A DNA stretch of 64,000 nucleotides from Halonatronomonas sp964558325 (GTDB lineage Bacteria; Bacillota; Halanaerobiia; Halanaerobiales; Halarsenatibacteraceae), in contig CAZLCX010000009.1 of the NCBI GenBank assembly GCA_964558325.1, positions 1 to 64,000 of the forward strand. Direction: 5' to 3'. This document shows positions 44,588-53,310 of this stretch, piece by piece (the first letter of the stretch is position 1; the number at the start of each line of letters is the position of its first letter). The notes beneath the pieces were generated by a model. That model did no database searches. It saw nothing but the letters and a program-made list of their open reading frames with translations, and was not told the origin of the DNA. The position numbers were made by a program, and so were the translations under genes.

Positions 44588-46456
44588 CTAGAGGTCCAGG
44601 TCAAAACTAAAGGATACAGCTGGCTCATCATTAAATAATTCTGCTTTAATACCATAACTATAACAATCTAACCTTCGTAATAAACCTAGTTTAATATCTC
44701 TCCACTCATTTTTGTGTTGTTTATATTTACCAGAAAATTCAAGATCAAGACTGGACTGAGGTTCTTCTGTTGGAATCCTTAAATTTAGATCTAAAAGATA
44801 AGCATTCTTTTCAGTCTTTTTATCCCTTTCAAGATATGGCTCACCACTTATCCAGGTTTTTTCCTGGTGTAATCCTCCATCAAATATATATCCAGACTCT
44901 GTCTCATAATCAAAACTTATCCCAAGTTCTGTTTCCATATTTGCATAAAAGCTCTGTTCAGAGCCATTAAGATAATAATGCCAGTTATAATTTCCACTTG
45001 CATCTACATTCCAACCATTAGCAATTTCAACAGAATTTGTCCACCCAGGTTTAATCTCTATTTGGCCTGTATCTTTACCTTTTTCATTTAATCTTCCCAT
45101 ACCTGCAGACAAATCAAAACCATGGGGAAAAGACTTTGATATGTTTAAATATGGTAAGTACTCTAACTCATATCCTGAACGGTATCTCATTCTCCAGCTC
45201 ATATAATCATCCCCTGATAATTGATAGCTCTGTCTATCCAGTTCCCCGTTTCTATAGTCATGATAAAAACTAATATCAATCCCATCTTCTAAAGTATTCT
45301 TTATTAAATATTCCTGCCTATAATCATCAGTCATGAAATCAAAAGTATAATCATACCTAAACCTAAACGGTGAAGGATTATAATCAAAACTTAATTCTAA
45401 AGGTTTTGATTTTTTAGCTTTATCTCTTTCAGCTTCTAAATACTTAAGTTCTCTGCTCTGACTGCCTGTTATAGTAAAAGTATCCGTTAACTGATGTTTC
45501 CAGCCTGCAAAATAAGTTTCTACAATTTCATTTTCTTTATTATGATAGATAAAACCTGTATCTAAACTAAGATAATCAGCAGGATTATAGGTTAATGTGG
45601 TATCAAATATTTCTTCATACTCCAATTCATCATCTTCAGGCTCATCAATCTCTTCTCTTGAATAACTGGTATCAAGTTTCAAATTATCCTTTAGTTCAAA
45701 ATGATTAGAGGCCTTTAAATACTGCCGACCTCTCTGAGTATTTGTAAAATAAAAACCTCCTGAAGTTCTATCAAATAATTCATAGTTATATTCCAATTCA
45801 AGATATAAACCTTCAACAGTATCATAACCTATTTGATATGTTGGAACAGGCCTGGACAATTTCTCCTCACCTGTTTCTTCATCTTTTTCATAATGTAATA
45901 CATAATTGCCTATGTTAAATATTTTATTATCCCCCCAGTAAAAAGAAACATCTTCAGCAACAGCTCTATCTCCTGGATATATTTTAATTAAATCTGCCTC
46001 TAATCTATAATGGGGGTCTGGTTGTATACATGGAGTAAAGATTGCCTCTTCAACTTCAATAGCGTGTTCTATTTCACTAACAATTGAAATACTCCCTCCT
46101 GAAAAATTTAAATTATCAATCTCACTTTCAGCTGCTAAAATCTCTCCTTCTCCAGTATTATAGTTATAATAGAGTTCCTCGCCTATCATCTCTTCTTCTT
46201 CAGTTTTTAATCTAACGACTTCTCCAGTAGCTTTTATCTCATTATTAACAATATAAACTACAATATCATCTGCTTCAACTTCTAAACCAGGGACCCTGAA
46301 AATTACATTCCCGCTTGCAGTTAATTCCTGGAGATTATAATCATATGTAATAGTATCTGCGTCAATAATATAAGGTTGTTCTTTAGCGTTTGTCGGCAGC
46401 GAAAACACAAAAACACACAATAAAACCATTAAACCCAACTTATTCAACCTGGTCAT
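44588..46456 (-). CDS. lptD: LptD/OstA-like outer-membrane LPS assembly protein
   Basis: 622 residues. A signal peptide (LGLMVLLCVFVFSLPTNA) precedes an OstA/LptA-like jelly-roll domain (YIIDADTITYDYNLQELTAS, then GNVIFRVPG). The TPC...PHYRLEAD segment marks the passage into the barrel, which ends in the aromatic/alternating SFSFDLDL. LptD forms the outer-membrane channel that places LPS on the surface. It is shorter than E. coli LptD (784). AAAGGTGG lies 7 nt before the ATG at 46456; a longer frame upstream runs through a terminator and is not used. lpxA follows after 89 bp. Confidence 0.88.
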   Translation of the reverse strand: MTRLNKLGLMVLLCVFVFSLPTNAKEQPYIIDADTITYDYNLQELTASGNVIFRVPGLEVEADDIVVYIVNNEIKATGEVVRLKTEEEEMIGEELYYNYNTGEGEILAAESEIDNLNFSGGSISIVSEIEHAIEVEEAIFTPCIQPDPHYRLEADLIKIYPGDRAVAEDVSFYWGDNKIFNIGNYVLHYEKDEETGEEKLSRPVPTYQIGYDTVEGLYLELEYNYELFDRTSGGFYFTNTQRGRQYLKASNHFELKDNLKLDTSYSREEIDEPEDDELEYEEIFDTTLTYNPADYLSLDTGFIYHNKENEIVETYFAGWKHQLTDTFTITGSQSRELKYLEAERDKAKKSKPLELSFDYNPSPFRFRYDYTFDFMTDDYRQEYLIKNTLEDGIDISFYHDYRNGELDRQSYQLSGDDYMSWRMRYRSGYELEYLPYLNISKSFPHGFDLSAGMGRLNEKGKDTGQIEIKPGWTNSVEIANGWNVDASGNYNWHYYLNGSEQSFYANMETELGISFDYETESGYIFDGGLHQEKTWISGEPYLERDKKTEKNAYLLDLNLRIPTEEPQSSLDLEFSGKYKQHKNEWRDIKLGLLRRLDCYSYGIKAELFNDEPAVSFSFDLDL

Positions 46457-46491
46457 TATAATACCACCTTTCAAACAGCTTTCAAAAAAAA

Positions 46492-46522
46492 GACCGGACG
46501 GGTTTATCGGTACCGACCGGTC
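46492..46522 (-). terminator. Strong Rho-independent terminator after the OMP gene
   Basis: A long stem (GACCGG/CCGGTC, extended by CGG/CCG past an A-A mismatch) is followed on the minus strand by eight Ts. It separates the outer-membrane gene from lptD. Confidence 0.85.
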
Positions 46523-46573
46523 AGAAAATTTACCAAAACTCACATAAATCTTTATCCCATATTTATTTTATCA

Positions 46574-47716
46574 TTAAAACCGAATTTCAAAACTTGCCTG
46601 AACATTTGATTCAACCTGTTCTAAATCTGGTATTTGACCTGCTGTACTCATATTATCTAACATCTGATAACCAATTGATAAACTGCTGCTATCAGTAACA
46701 TTTAAATCAAGACCAATATCAAGCTCCCAGCCTCCCTGATTTTCTAAAGTATCCTGAAGATTATTAATATCAAATAATTTATAAGAAGTACTCAAAGTTG
46801 CTAAATCCAATAAGTCCAATTCAAGTCCAGTAATAGTCTGCTTCATTTCTTCATAATTATCTATCTGATAACTGGCCCTAATATTACCTGCATTATCCTG
46901 ATACTCCAAACCAAATACAGTAGAACTTCCAGTAGATGGACTGAATATATTATCTGATATATAATCTGCTGAAACAAAAAGATTATTTGCTGGTTGATAG
47001 GAAAATCCCAGCTGTGCCATCTCATTTAATTGTTCTACAAACTCAGACTCAATTCTCTCCGCTTCCTCGGCAGAATCAACATTGGATTCAGAGTTTTGAT
47101 TATCATCAGATTTATCAAGACTTGTTGCCGAAACAATATCTGACTCTTCGTTTGCCTCATCTATTAAATCATCTTCAACACTGTCAGTTTCATTATTGTC
47201 TTCCTGGGAAGAACCAGATTTCTGACCAATTCCAGTTCTAATTGTCATGTTTGGATTCATATCATATGAAAGATTAAAGCTAGTTAAACTTTGATTTCCC
47301 CGTTCATTATCACCAAATCTTTGATCAGCAGAAATACTGGCTTCTCTACCAAAAGGAAGATTAATTTTACTATCATCAGAGCCATTTAATTGAAGAATTT
47401 CCCTTAAATCTCTAACTCCTTCAGAGTTTTGGGCCATTGAGAATAATTCGTCCTCTTCATACTGCTCTTCACCAAATTGAGAAGCTAATGCAAAAAGTTT
47501 TTCCTGACCTTCATCAGAAAATTCTCTAAACTCATCATCAGAGAGTTCAAGACCTGTATTATCAAGAGCAAAGACCTGCCTTACATCATTACCGTTAAAC
47601 CTCTGCAACCAGGTATCTGAATTACTTCGATTATCTGCCTCTATTACTCCAGGCATAAAGATATTTATCATTATAAATGCGAAAATTAGAGTTAATATTA
47701 ACCTGGTTTGGCGCAT
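46574..47716 (-). CDS. Predicted outer-membrane beta-barrel protein, unknown
   Basis: 380 residues from an ATG at 47716 (AGGGGG about 8 nt upstream). The signal peptide is LILTLIFAFIMINIFMPGVI-like. The C-terminal half consists of alternating strands (TGLELDLLDLATLSTSYKLF; SSSLSIGYQML) and ends in QASFEIRF, the aromatic C-terminus typical of barrels. A very acidic low-complexity insert (about residues 165-225, rich in Asp, Glu, Asn and Ser) probably forms a surface loop. No homologue is recognised. It sits upstream of the LPS genes with its own promoter and terminator. Confidence 0.65.
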   Translation of the reverse strand: MRQTRLILTLIFAFIMINIFMPGVIEADNRSNSDTWLQRFNGNDVRQVFALDNTGLELSDDEFREFSDEGQEKLFALASQFGEEQYEEDELFSMAQNSEGVRDLREILQLNGSDDSKINLPFGREASISADQRFGDNERGNQSLTSFNLSYDMNPNMTIRTGIGQKSGSSQEDNNETDSVEDDLIDEANEESDIVSATSLDKSDDNQNSESNVDSAEEAERIESEFVEQLNEMAQLGFSYQPANNLFVSADYISDNIFSPSTGSSTVFGLEYQDNAGNIRASYQIDNYEEMKQTITGLELDLLDLATLSTSYKLFDINNLQDTLENQGGWELDIGLDLNVTDSSSLSIGYQMLDNMSTAGQIPDLEQVESNVQASFEIRF

Positions 47717-47757
47717 GGTCTCCACCCCCTTTTAGTTTATGCATAGTCATTACTTAA

Positions 47758-47766
47758 ATTATAGCA
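47758..47766 (-). promoter_or_regulatory. Extended -10 promoter of the OMP gene
   Basis: Minus strand TGCTATAAT (TATAAT at 47758-47763) is a perfect extended -10; the -35 is weak. The start codon lies about 40 bp downstream. Confidence 0.5.
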
Positions 47767-47912
47767 AATTATACAGCAAAATACCAGCTTTTCCAAAAGA
47801 AAAAAGAGAATTCTTTTTAAGCAGGAATTCCTTCTATAAAATAGAATAAGTCTAATAAGAGATAATTAAATTTTTCTCTTTATTTTGCCTATAAAAGGAG
47901 GACTTTTTAACT

Positions 47913-48314
47913 ATGAAACCCCTGAATCATAAAACAAAAGTAGTGATTTTAACCCTGATTATAGTTTCTATATTAACTTTTTTGATTATGGAAAATTACT
48001 CACAATCATCAGCCTATTACATGAAAGTCTCAGAAATATTAAAAGAATCTCCTGACTCTGATAAATATTTAAGAATATCTGGCGTTTTACTTCCAGATAC
48101 AATAACCTGGAATTCTAGAACTGAAAATCTAGAATTTACTATTAAAGACCCAGAAACAGAAGACCTCCTAAATGTTAAATTTAATGAAGAAGAACCAGAC
48201 AATTTAAAAGATAATGACTTAATCCTGGTTGAAGGTTATTACAAAAATAATCACTTGGCAGCTGAACAAATTCTCTATCAATGCCCATCTAAGTATGAGG
48301 AGCAAGTAAAGTGA
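47913..48314 (+). CDS. ccmE: Cytochrome c heme chaperone CcmE, CxxxY variant
   Basis: 133 residues: one membrane anchor (about 9-26) and an OB-fold (VSEILKESPDSDKYLRISGV; NLEFTIKDPET; LILVEGYY). Classical CcmE binds heme covalently through a His in an HxxxY motif. Here the aligned site reads CPSKY (Cys124, Tyr128), the CxxxY variant described from archaea and some anaerobic bacteria with a reduced system I. It carries heme across the periplasmic side to apocytochromes. First gene of the ccm operon; AGGAGG lies 11 nt before the ATG. The promoter is not clear (a weak TATAAA at 47835-47840). Confidence 0.88.
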   Translation: MKPLNHKTKVVILTLIIVSILTFLIMENYSQSSAYYMKVSEILKESPDSDKYLRISGVLLPDTITWNSRTENLEFTIKDPETEDLLNVKFNEEEPDNLKDNDLILVEGYYKNNHLAAEQILYQCPSKYEEQVK

Positions 48315-49042
48315 TTGCTAATGAAAATGAAAAACCAAAATATAAAGTCAGCAATCTGAAATTTTCTAGAAATGGTCTTGATATAATTGATAATATTAGT
48401 TTAGAGTTATCACCATACCAGATCACAGCTCTTTTTGGACCAAATGGAGCTGGAAAGACAACCTTACTTAAGTTACTTGCTGGAATCTGGAAACCTGATT
48501 CTGGAAATATTAGCTGGTTAACTAAAGAAGCAGATCAAAATTTTTATATTGGTTACATTGGTCATGAACTATTTCTTTACAAAGATTTAACTGCCAGAGA
48601 AAACTTAATTTTTTTCGGTCAACTATATAATACAAAAAACTTAAATAATAAAATAAAAAATTTAGTAAAAGAAGCCGGTTTAGAACTCTGGTTAAATGAA
48701 CCTGTCCGAAAGCTTTCAAGGGGAATGCAACAAAAACTCACTATCTGTAGAACATTTCTGGCTTCACCAGATTTACTTCTCCTTGATGAACCATTTACAG
48801 GTCTTGATAGTAAATCAGCTAAATTTTTAATAAAATTAATAAACCAAAATAAAAAAACTCCTGTTTTATTTTCCAGCCATAATATTAGACAGGGCTTTAA
48901 GCTTTCTGATAACTGGATTATTTTAAAGAATGGAAGAATAATAAACAAGTTTCAAAAACAAAATAAAGAGATTCCAGTTAATAAATTCATAAATAATTAT
49001 GAAAAAATTCTTGCAGGTGACTTTTTAAATGAAGATGCTTAA
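48311..49042 (+). CDS. ccmA: Heme exporter ATPase CcmA
   Basis: 243 residues with Walker A GPNGAGKTT (about 43-51), signature KLSRGMQQK, Walker B LLLLDEPFTGLD and H-loop FSSHN. CcmA and CcmB use ATP to release heme-loaded CcmE from CcmC. The GTG start overlaps the ccmE stop by 4 nt, with GAGGAG about 8 nt upstream. The C-terminal 40 residues after the ATPase core are basic and longer than usual. Confidence 0.9.
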   Translation: MIANENEKPKYKVSNLKFSRNGLDIIDNISLELSPYQITALFGPNGAGKTTLLKLLAGIWKPDSGNISWLTKEADQNFYIGYIGHELFLYKDLTARENLIFFGQLYNTKNLNNKIKNLVKEAGLELWLNEPVRKLSRGMQQKLTICRTFLASPDLLLLDEPFTGLDSKSAKFLIKLINQNKKTPVLFSSHNIRQGFKLSDNWIILKNGRIINKFQKQNKEIPVNKFINNYEKILAGDFLNEDA

Positions 49043-49709
49043 AACCACTTTTCTATTAATAAAAAAGGATATCCAGTTAGAAAAAAATACCGCCCAGTTA
49101 TCAAGTGCAGGTTTACTCTTTGCCCTGCTTGCAGGGATAATATTTAGTATGGCTTTTCTCCCTGGCCAGGACCAGCTACCTAACTTTTTCCCAGGAATCT
49201 ACTGGTTCACCCAGGTCTTTGCAGTTATGCTAATCTTAAATAGATCATTTAGCCGGGATACAGAAAACTCCTGTCAGACGGCAATACTAATGGCACCAAT
49301 TACCAGAGAAATGCTTCTGCTGGCAAGAATTTTTGCAAATTATCTTCTTTTTTTATTATTATCAATAATTATTAGCCCTGTTCTTTTTATTCTTTTTGAT
49401 GCTTTCCCTGTTTCAGGCCTTTTCTGGTTATTATTAATAGTTTTGTTGGTCAATTATGGCCTGGCAGCATCTGGCTCATTATTAGCAGCCCTAACAACAT
49501 CTACCAGAATCAGCGATATTTTATTGCCAGTATTACTTTTGCCGGTTCTAATTCCTCTTATTCTTGCTGCTATTGAAACAACAAGAGCATTATATTACAG
49601 CCAATTAAATCATAATCAACTATACACCTGGCTATTATTTATAATTATATATAATCTAATATCAACATTAATAAGCTATCTATTAGCACCCTACCTTATG
49701 ATCGAATAA
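49029..49709 (+). CDS. ccmB: Heme exporter membrane subunit CcmB
   Basis: 226 residues with six predicted membrane helices (among them LLFALLAGIIFSMAFLP and ILLPVLLLPVLIPLILAAIE). The conserved NRSFSRDTENSCQTAILMAP segment after the second helix is a CcmB hallmark. It partners CcmA in the inner membrane. Its start lies 14 nt inside ccmA, with AGGTGA about 9 nt before the ATG. Confidence 0.9.
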   Translation: MKMLKTTFLLIKKDIQLEKNTAQLSSAGLLFALLAGIIFSMAFLPGQDQLPNFFPGIYWFTQVFAVMLILNRSFSRDTENSCQTAILMAPITREMLLLARIFANYLLFLLLSIIISPVLFILFDAFPVSGLFWLLLIVLLVNYGLAASGSLLAALTTSTRISDILLPVLLLPVLIPLILAAIETTRALYYSQLNHNQLYTWLLFIIIYNLISTLISYLLAPYLMIE

Positions 49710-49737
49710 AGTATACAAACCTTGGAGGCTTAAAATC

Positions 49738-50445
49738 ATGCCCAATTTATTAAAACAATTAGAAAAGTATCTTTTTTATTTATTAGGTATTATAATCCCA
49801 ATATCAATTCTTGCTATTTTTCAGTATGCTCCTAAAGAAAGAGTCATGGGCAATGTACAGAGGATTTTTTATTATCATGTTAGTTCAGCCTGGGTTGGAT
49901 TCTTAGCTTTTTTTGTAGTTTTTATCGCCAGTATATTATATCTCCGGCAAAAAAACACTGGATATCATAGAACTGCTCTTGCTTCAGCAGAAATAGGTGT
50001 TTTGTTTACAACAATAGTTCTGGCAACAGGTATGCTCTGGGGGCGTTCTGCCTGGAATACCTGGTGGACATGGGATCCTAGATTAACTACCTCTTTAATC
50101 TTATGGTTAATGTATCTAGGATATCTATTTCTCCGCCTTGCTTTACAGGGAGAAGAAGACGAAAAACAACAGCGTCTGTCTGCTGTATTTGGAATTATAG
50201 CCTTTGTTAATGTTCCCCTTGTCTTTTTTTCAATCCGCTGGTGGAGAACAATCCATCCAGTAGTCATTGATGTTGGTAGTACAGGTTTAAGCCCAGAAAT
50301 GATTTATGTTCTTATCTTTTCAGTCCTGACAATCTCTTTATTATATCTTCAACTAATTTTATTAAGAATTAAACAGTTAAAAAATAAATCTCGAATCGAA
50401 AAAGTCCAAAATATTTTAAGAAGAAAGGAGGGCAAGGCTAACTAA
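49738..50445 (+). CDS. ccmC: Heme handling membrane protein CcmC
   Basis: 235 residues with six membrane helices. The tryptophan-rich heme-binding WWD motif is intact (WGRSAWNTWWTWDPRLT, 101-117), and the flanking heme-ligand histidines lie in FYYHVSSAW (His47) and RTIHPVVI. CcmC passes heme to CcmE at the outer face of the inner membrane. It follows ccmB by 28 bp. Confidence 0.95.
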   Translation: MPNLLKQLEKYLFYLLGIIIPISILAIFQYAPKERVMGNVQRIFYYHVSSAWVGFLAFFVVFIASILYLRQKNTGYHRTALASAEIGVLFTTIVLATGMLWGRSAWNTWWTWDPRLTTSLILWLMYLGYLFLRLALQGEEDEKQQRLSAVFGIIAFVNVPLVFFSIRWWRTIHPVVIDVGSTGLSPEMIYVLIFSVLTISLLYLQLILLRIKQLKNKSRIEKVQNILRRKEGKAN

Positions 50446-50456
50446 AGCCACTAAAA

Positions 50457-50600
50457 ATGAATTACTTATCTACAGCCTATATAATTTTCTGGGTTCTTAT
50501 CTTTTTTTATATCTATAAAGTTCGTAAAACCAACCAGGAATTAACTGAAAAAATAGAAATGCTAGAAGCAAAAATAGAAGAACTCGAACAACAAGATTAA
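50457..50600 (+). CDS. ccmD: Small membrane protein CcmD-like
   Basis: 47 residues: one membrane helix at the N-terminus (YLSTAYIIFWVLIFFYIYKV) followed by a charged coiled-coil tail (ELTEKIEMLEAKIEELEQQ). Size, YxxxAYxxFW-like start and position right after ccmC match CcmD, which helps release holo-CcmE from the CcmABC complex. The ATG lies 11 bp after the ccmC stop without a good ribosome site, so it is probably translated by coupling. No ccmF, ccmG or ccmH follows; the MATE gene converges 2 bp downstream. Confidence 0.78.
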   Translation: MNYLSTAYIIFWVLIFFYIYKVRKTNQELTEKIEMLEAKIEELEQQD

Positions 50601-50602
50601 CT

Positions 50603-51988
50603 CTAGCCCTTATGCCGTTCATCTATCATCACTCTAGCTTCTTTAGCCCAATCACCAGAAAGATATTTTCTGGCAACCCAGCCAGCTCTAGCAATAAAAT
50701 CAAGCACCATTCCTATAAATATACCTGGCAGTCCAAGCCCGACTGGAACTGCCAGCAGATAACTCAAACCTAATTTAAAGACTGTCTGGCTCATAACCAG
50801 CCCATAAAATGGAGTCCTTGTATCACCAGCAGAAGATAACAAACCTGAGAGCACACCATAAAGAGTCAAAATTGGGGCTCCAATTCCTAAAGCTCTTAAA
50901 AAATTAATACTGTATCTTAAAGTAATAGAATCATCAGTAAAAAATCCTGTTAAGACCGGGGCTCCTATAAATAAAACTATACCTCCTAAAGTAATTGTAA
51001 TTGCAGTAAGCCATAACATAGCATCCGTTATCTTTTTACTTTCAAAAGGCTTATCCATGCCTAAAGCTTTACCTGTCATAATTGTTGTAACAGTACCATA
51101 AGCTCTGTGCAGGGGAGCAACTAATTGCTGATGAACTCTTCTGGCTATATGATAAGCTGCCGCTGCTTCAGTTCCAAAAAGGAGAACTAAAGCATTAAAT
51201 GGGAAGGTTATTAAACTCTGATACCCTCCCTGTAATATTTTCGGGAGACTAATCTTAAATAACTGTTTAACAATTACTAAATCCCAGCCCTCATCAGGAA
51301 GACCAAGACTTAAATGACTATATGATAATAAAAATATTCCTAGATACATAAGAGCAGCTACCATTTTAGCCACAAAAGTTCCCCAGCCAACACCAACAAC
51401 ACCAATTTCAGGGAAAGGCCCAGTTCCTAAGGCAAGCCCAACAGACAATACTATATTCACCACATTACTAATCACATTAACAACCATTGGCGTTCTGGTA
51501 TCTCCAGTGCCCTGCAGTGATCTATCAGAAATTAAAGTTATCAATCTAAAAGGTGCAGCAGCTAGAATTATCATTAAATACTCAGCACCTAGCTGAATAA
51601 CTTCTGGAGCCGCCCCTAAAATTGCTATTAAAAAATCTGAAAAAAACAGCCCAATAACCATGAATGGCAGGCTAATTATAACCCCGGTTATTAAAACCTG
51701 GGTTAATACTTCATCAGAATTCCCTGCTCCCCTGCCAACCTCTTCAACACCAGTTTCTTGGGAAATTAATGAAATACTCCCTGTACCTAAACCCAGGCCA
51801 ACTCTCAATACCAGCCGTTCCCAGACATCCCCCAGACCCACAGCTGTAACCGCAGCCGGCCCAAAAAATCCCATCAACAGCATATCTGTTGTCCGCATGG
51901 CTGTTGTAAATATATGATTTAGAACTACAGGCCAGGCAAGAACCACTGCCTCCTGCCAGATACTATAATACTGTCCCAAATTAACCAT
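50603..51988 (-). CDS. MATE-family efflux transporter
   Basis: 461 residues and twelve predicted membrane helices in two bundles. Family landmarks include PVVLNHIFTTAMRTTDMLLM at the start, LQGTGDTRTPM after helix 6 and its repeat LLSSAGDTRTPFYG in the second half. MATE proteins export organic cations or other small molecules using Na+ or H+ gradients. It begins only 36 bp after hemL with AGAGG upstream and no hairpin between, so it is probably the last gene of the heme operon. Export of a porphyrin or heme-related compound is conceivable but not shown. Confidence 0.88.
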   Translation of the reverse strand: MVNLGQYYSIWQEAVVLAWPVVLNHIFTTAMRTTDMLLMGFFGPAAVTAVGLGDVWERLVLRVGLGLGTGSISLISQETGVEEVGRGAGNSDEVLTQVLITGVIISLPFMVIGLFFSDFLIAILGAAPEVIQLGAEYLMIILAAAPFRLITLISDRSLQGTGDTRTPMVVNVISNVVNIVLSVGLALGTGPFPEIGVVGVGWGTFVAKMVAALMYLGIFLLSYSHLSLGLPDEGWDLVIVKQLFKISLPKILQGGYQSLITFPFNALVLLFGTEAAAAYHIARRVHQQLVAPLHRAYGTVTTIMTGKALGMDKPFESKKITDAMLWLTAITITLGGIVLFIGAPVLTGFFTDDSITLRYSINFLRALGIGAPILTLYGVLSGLLSSAGDTRTPFYGLVMSQTVFKLGLSYLLAVPVGLGLPGIFIGMVLDFIARAGWVARKYLSGDWAKEARVMIDERHKG

Positions 51989-52024
51989 AAAATCATCCTC
52001 TTTACCAACTAAATTATATCAAAT

Positions 52025-53308
52025 TTATTCAATTCTGCTTATTGCTACTTTTGCAGAATCTAAAAACTTATTCAGTTCAGCTTTTTGATGAGCCATCGAT
52101 AAAAAGATTGCTTCATACTGAGAAGGCGCCAGATAAATACCTTCTTTTAACATCTCCTGAAAATATTCTGCATATAAATCAGTATCAGAAGTTGCTGCTG
52201 TCTCATAATCTATAACCTCTTCATCAGTAAAATAAAGACTAACTAAAGTTCCTGCCTGATTTACAGTTAACTTAAGGCTAGATTCTTCAGCAATTTCTCT
52301 AAGACCGGCAGCTAAATAATTAGCCTTTTCTCTCAACTCATCATAAACACCAGGTTCCTGAATCAACTTCATCATCTCCAGACCTGCAGCCATTGCCAGG
52401 GGATTTCCTGATAGCGTACCTGCCTGATATACCGGCCCTGAAGGAGCCACTTCATCCATAATTTCTTTTTTTCCACCGTAAGCACCAACAGGTAAACCAC
52501 CACCAATAATCTTACCCAGACAGGTCAAATCAGCTTTAACACCATAATACTCCTGGGCTCCTCCTGCTGCCATTCGAAAGCCAGTAATAACCTCATCAAA
52601 GATCAATAAACTACCATATTCTTCAGTTAGCTCTCTTAAAAATTCCAGATAACCTTCAGCAGGCGGAACTACCCCCATATTAGCAGCAACAGGTTCAAGA
52701 ATAACAGCTGCAATCTCATCGCCCTCTTCAGCAAAAACCTGCTTAATAGCCCCTCTATCATTATAGGGTAAACTAATTGTTAAACGGGCAAGGTCGGCAG
52801 GAACACCAGGGCTGTCAGGAAGTCCTAAGGTGGCCTGTCCTGAACCAGCTTTGATCAAGAAACTATCGCCATGGCCATGATAACAACCATTAAACTTAAC
52901 AATCTTATCCCGGCCAGTATAGCCTCTAGCCAGCCTGATCGCACTCATAGTTGCCTCAGTTCCTGAATTAACCATTCTTACCCGGTCAATTGAAGGAATC
53001 AGCTTAACAATTTCTTCAGCCATTTCAGTCTCAACAACAGTTGGTGCACCATAGCTTGTGCCTTTTTCAAGTTGGCTTCTTATAGCCTCTACAATTTCCT
53101 CTTTATTATGGCCAAATAACATCGGCCCCCAGGAACCAATAAAATCAATATACTCATTCCCATCAATATCATAAATCCTGCTGCCCTTAGCCTTTTCAAT
53201 AAAAACTGGATTTTCCTTAACAGAGGAAAATGCCCTGGCAGGGCTATTTACTCCACCTGGCAGCAGTTCACAGGCTCTCTTATACTCTTTATAAGATTTT
53301 TCATACAT
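52025..53308 (-). CDS. hemL: Glutamate-1-semialdehyde 2,1-aminomutase
   Basis: 427 residues, the usual length. The PLP lysine is in TCLGKIIGGGLPVGAYGG, and NSGTEATMSAIRLARGYTGR and FDEVITGFRMA are family signatures. It turns glutamate-1-semialdehyde, the product of HemA, into 5-aminolevulinate in the cytoplasm. GGGGAGAG precedes the ATG; the gene starts 2 bp after the siroheme decarboxylase gene. Confidence 0.95.
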   Translation of the reverse strand: MYEKSYKEYKRACELLPGGVNSPARAFSSVKENPVFIEKAKGSRIYDIDGNEYIDFIGSWGPMLFGHNKEEIVEAIRSQLEKGTSYGAPTVVETEMAEEIVKLIPSIDRVRMVNSGTEATMSAIRLARGYTGRDKIVKFNGCYHGHGDSFLIKAGSGQATLGLPDSPGVPADLARLTISLPYNDRGAIKQVFAEEGDEIAAVILEPVAANMGVVPPAEGYLEFLRELTEEYGSLLIFDEVITGFRMAAGGAQEYYGVKADLTCLGKIIGGGLPVGAYGGKKEIMDEVAPSGPVYQAGTLSGNPLAMAAGLEMMKLIQEPGVYDELREKANYLAAGLREIAEESSLKLTVNQAGTLVSLYFTDEEVIDYETAATSDTDLYAEYFQEMLKEGIYLAPSQYEAIFLSMAHQKAELNKFLDSAKVAISRIE

Positions 53309-53310
53309 TT

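Noticed and set aside
46457..46543. N-terminal extension of LptD
   Set aside because: It would read through a strong terminator hairpin and push the signal peptide 29 residues inward; the ATG at 46456 has its own ribosome site.
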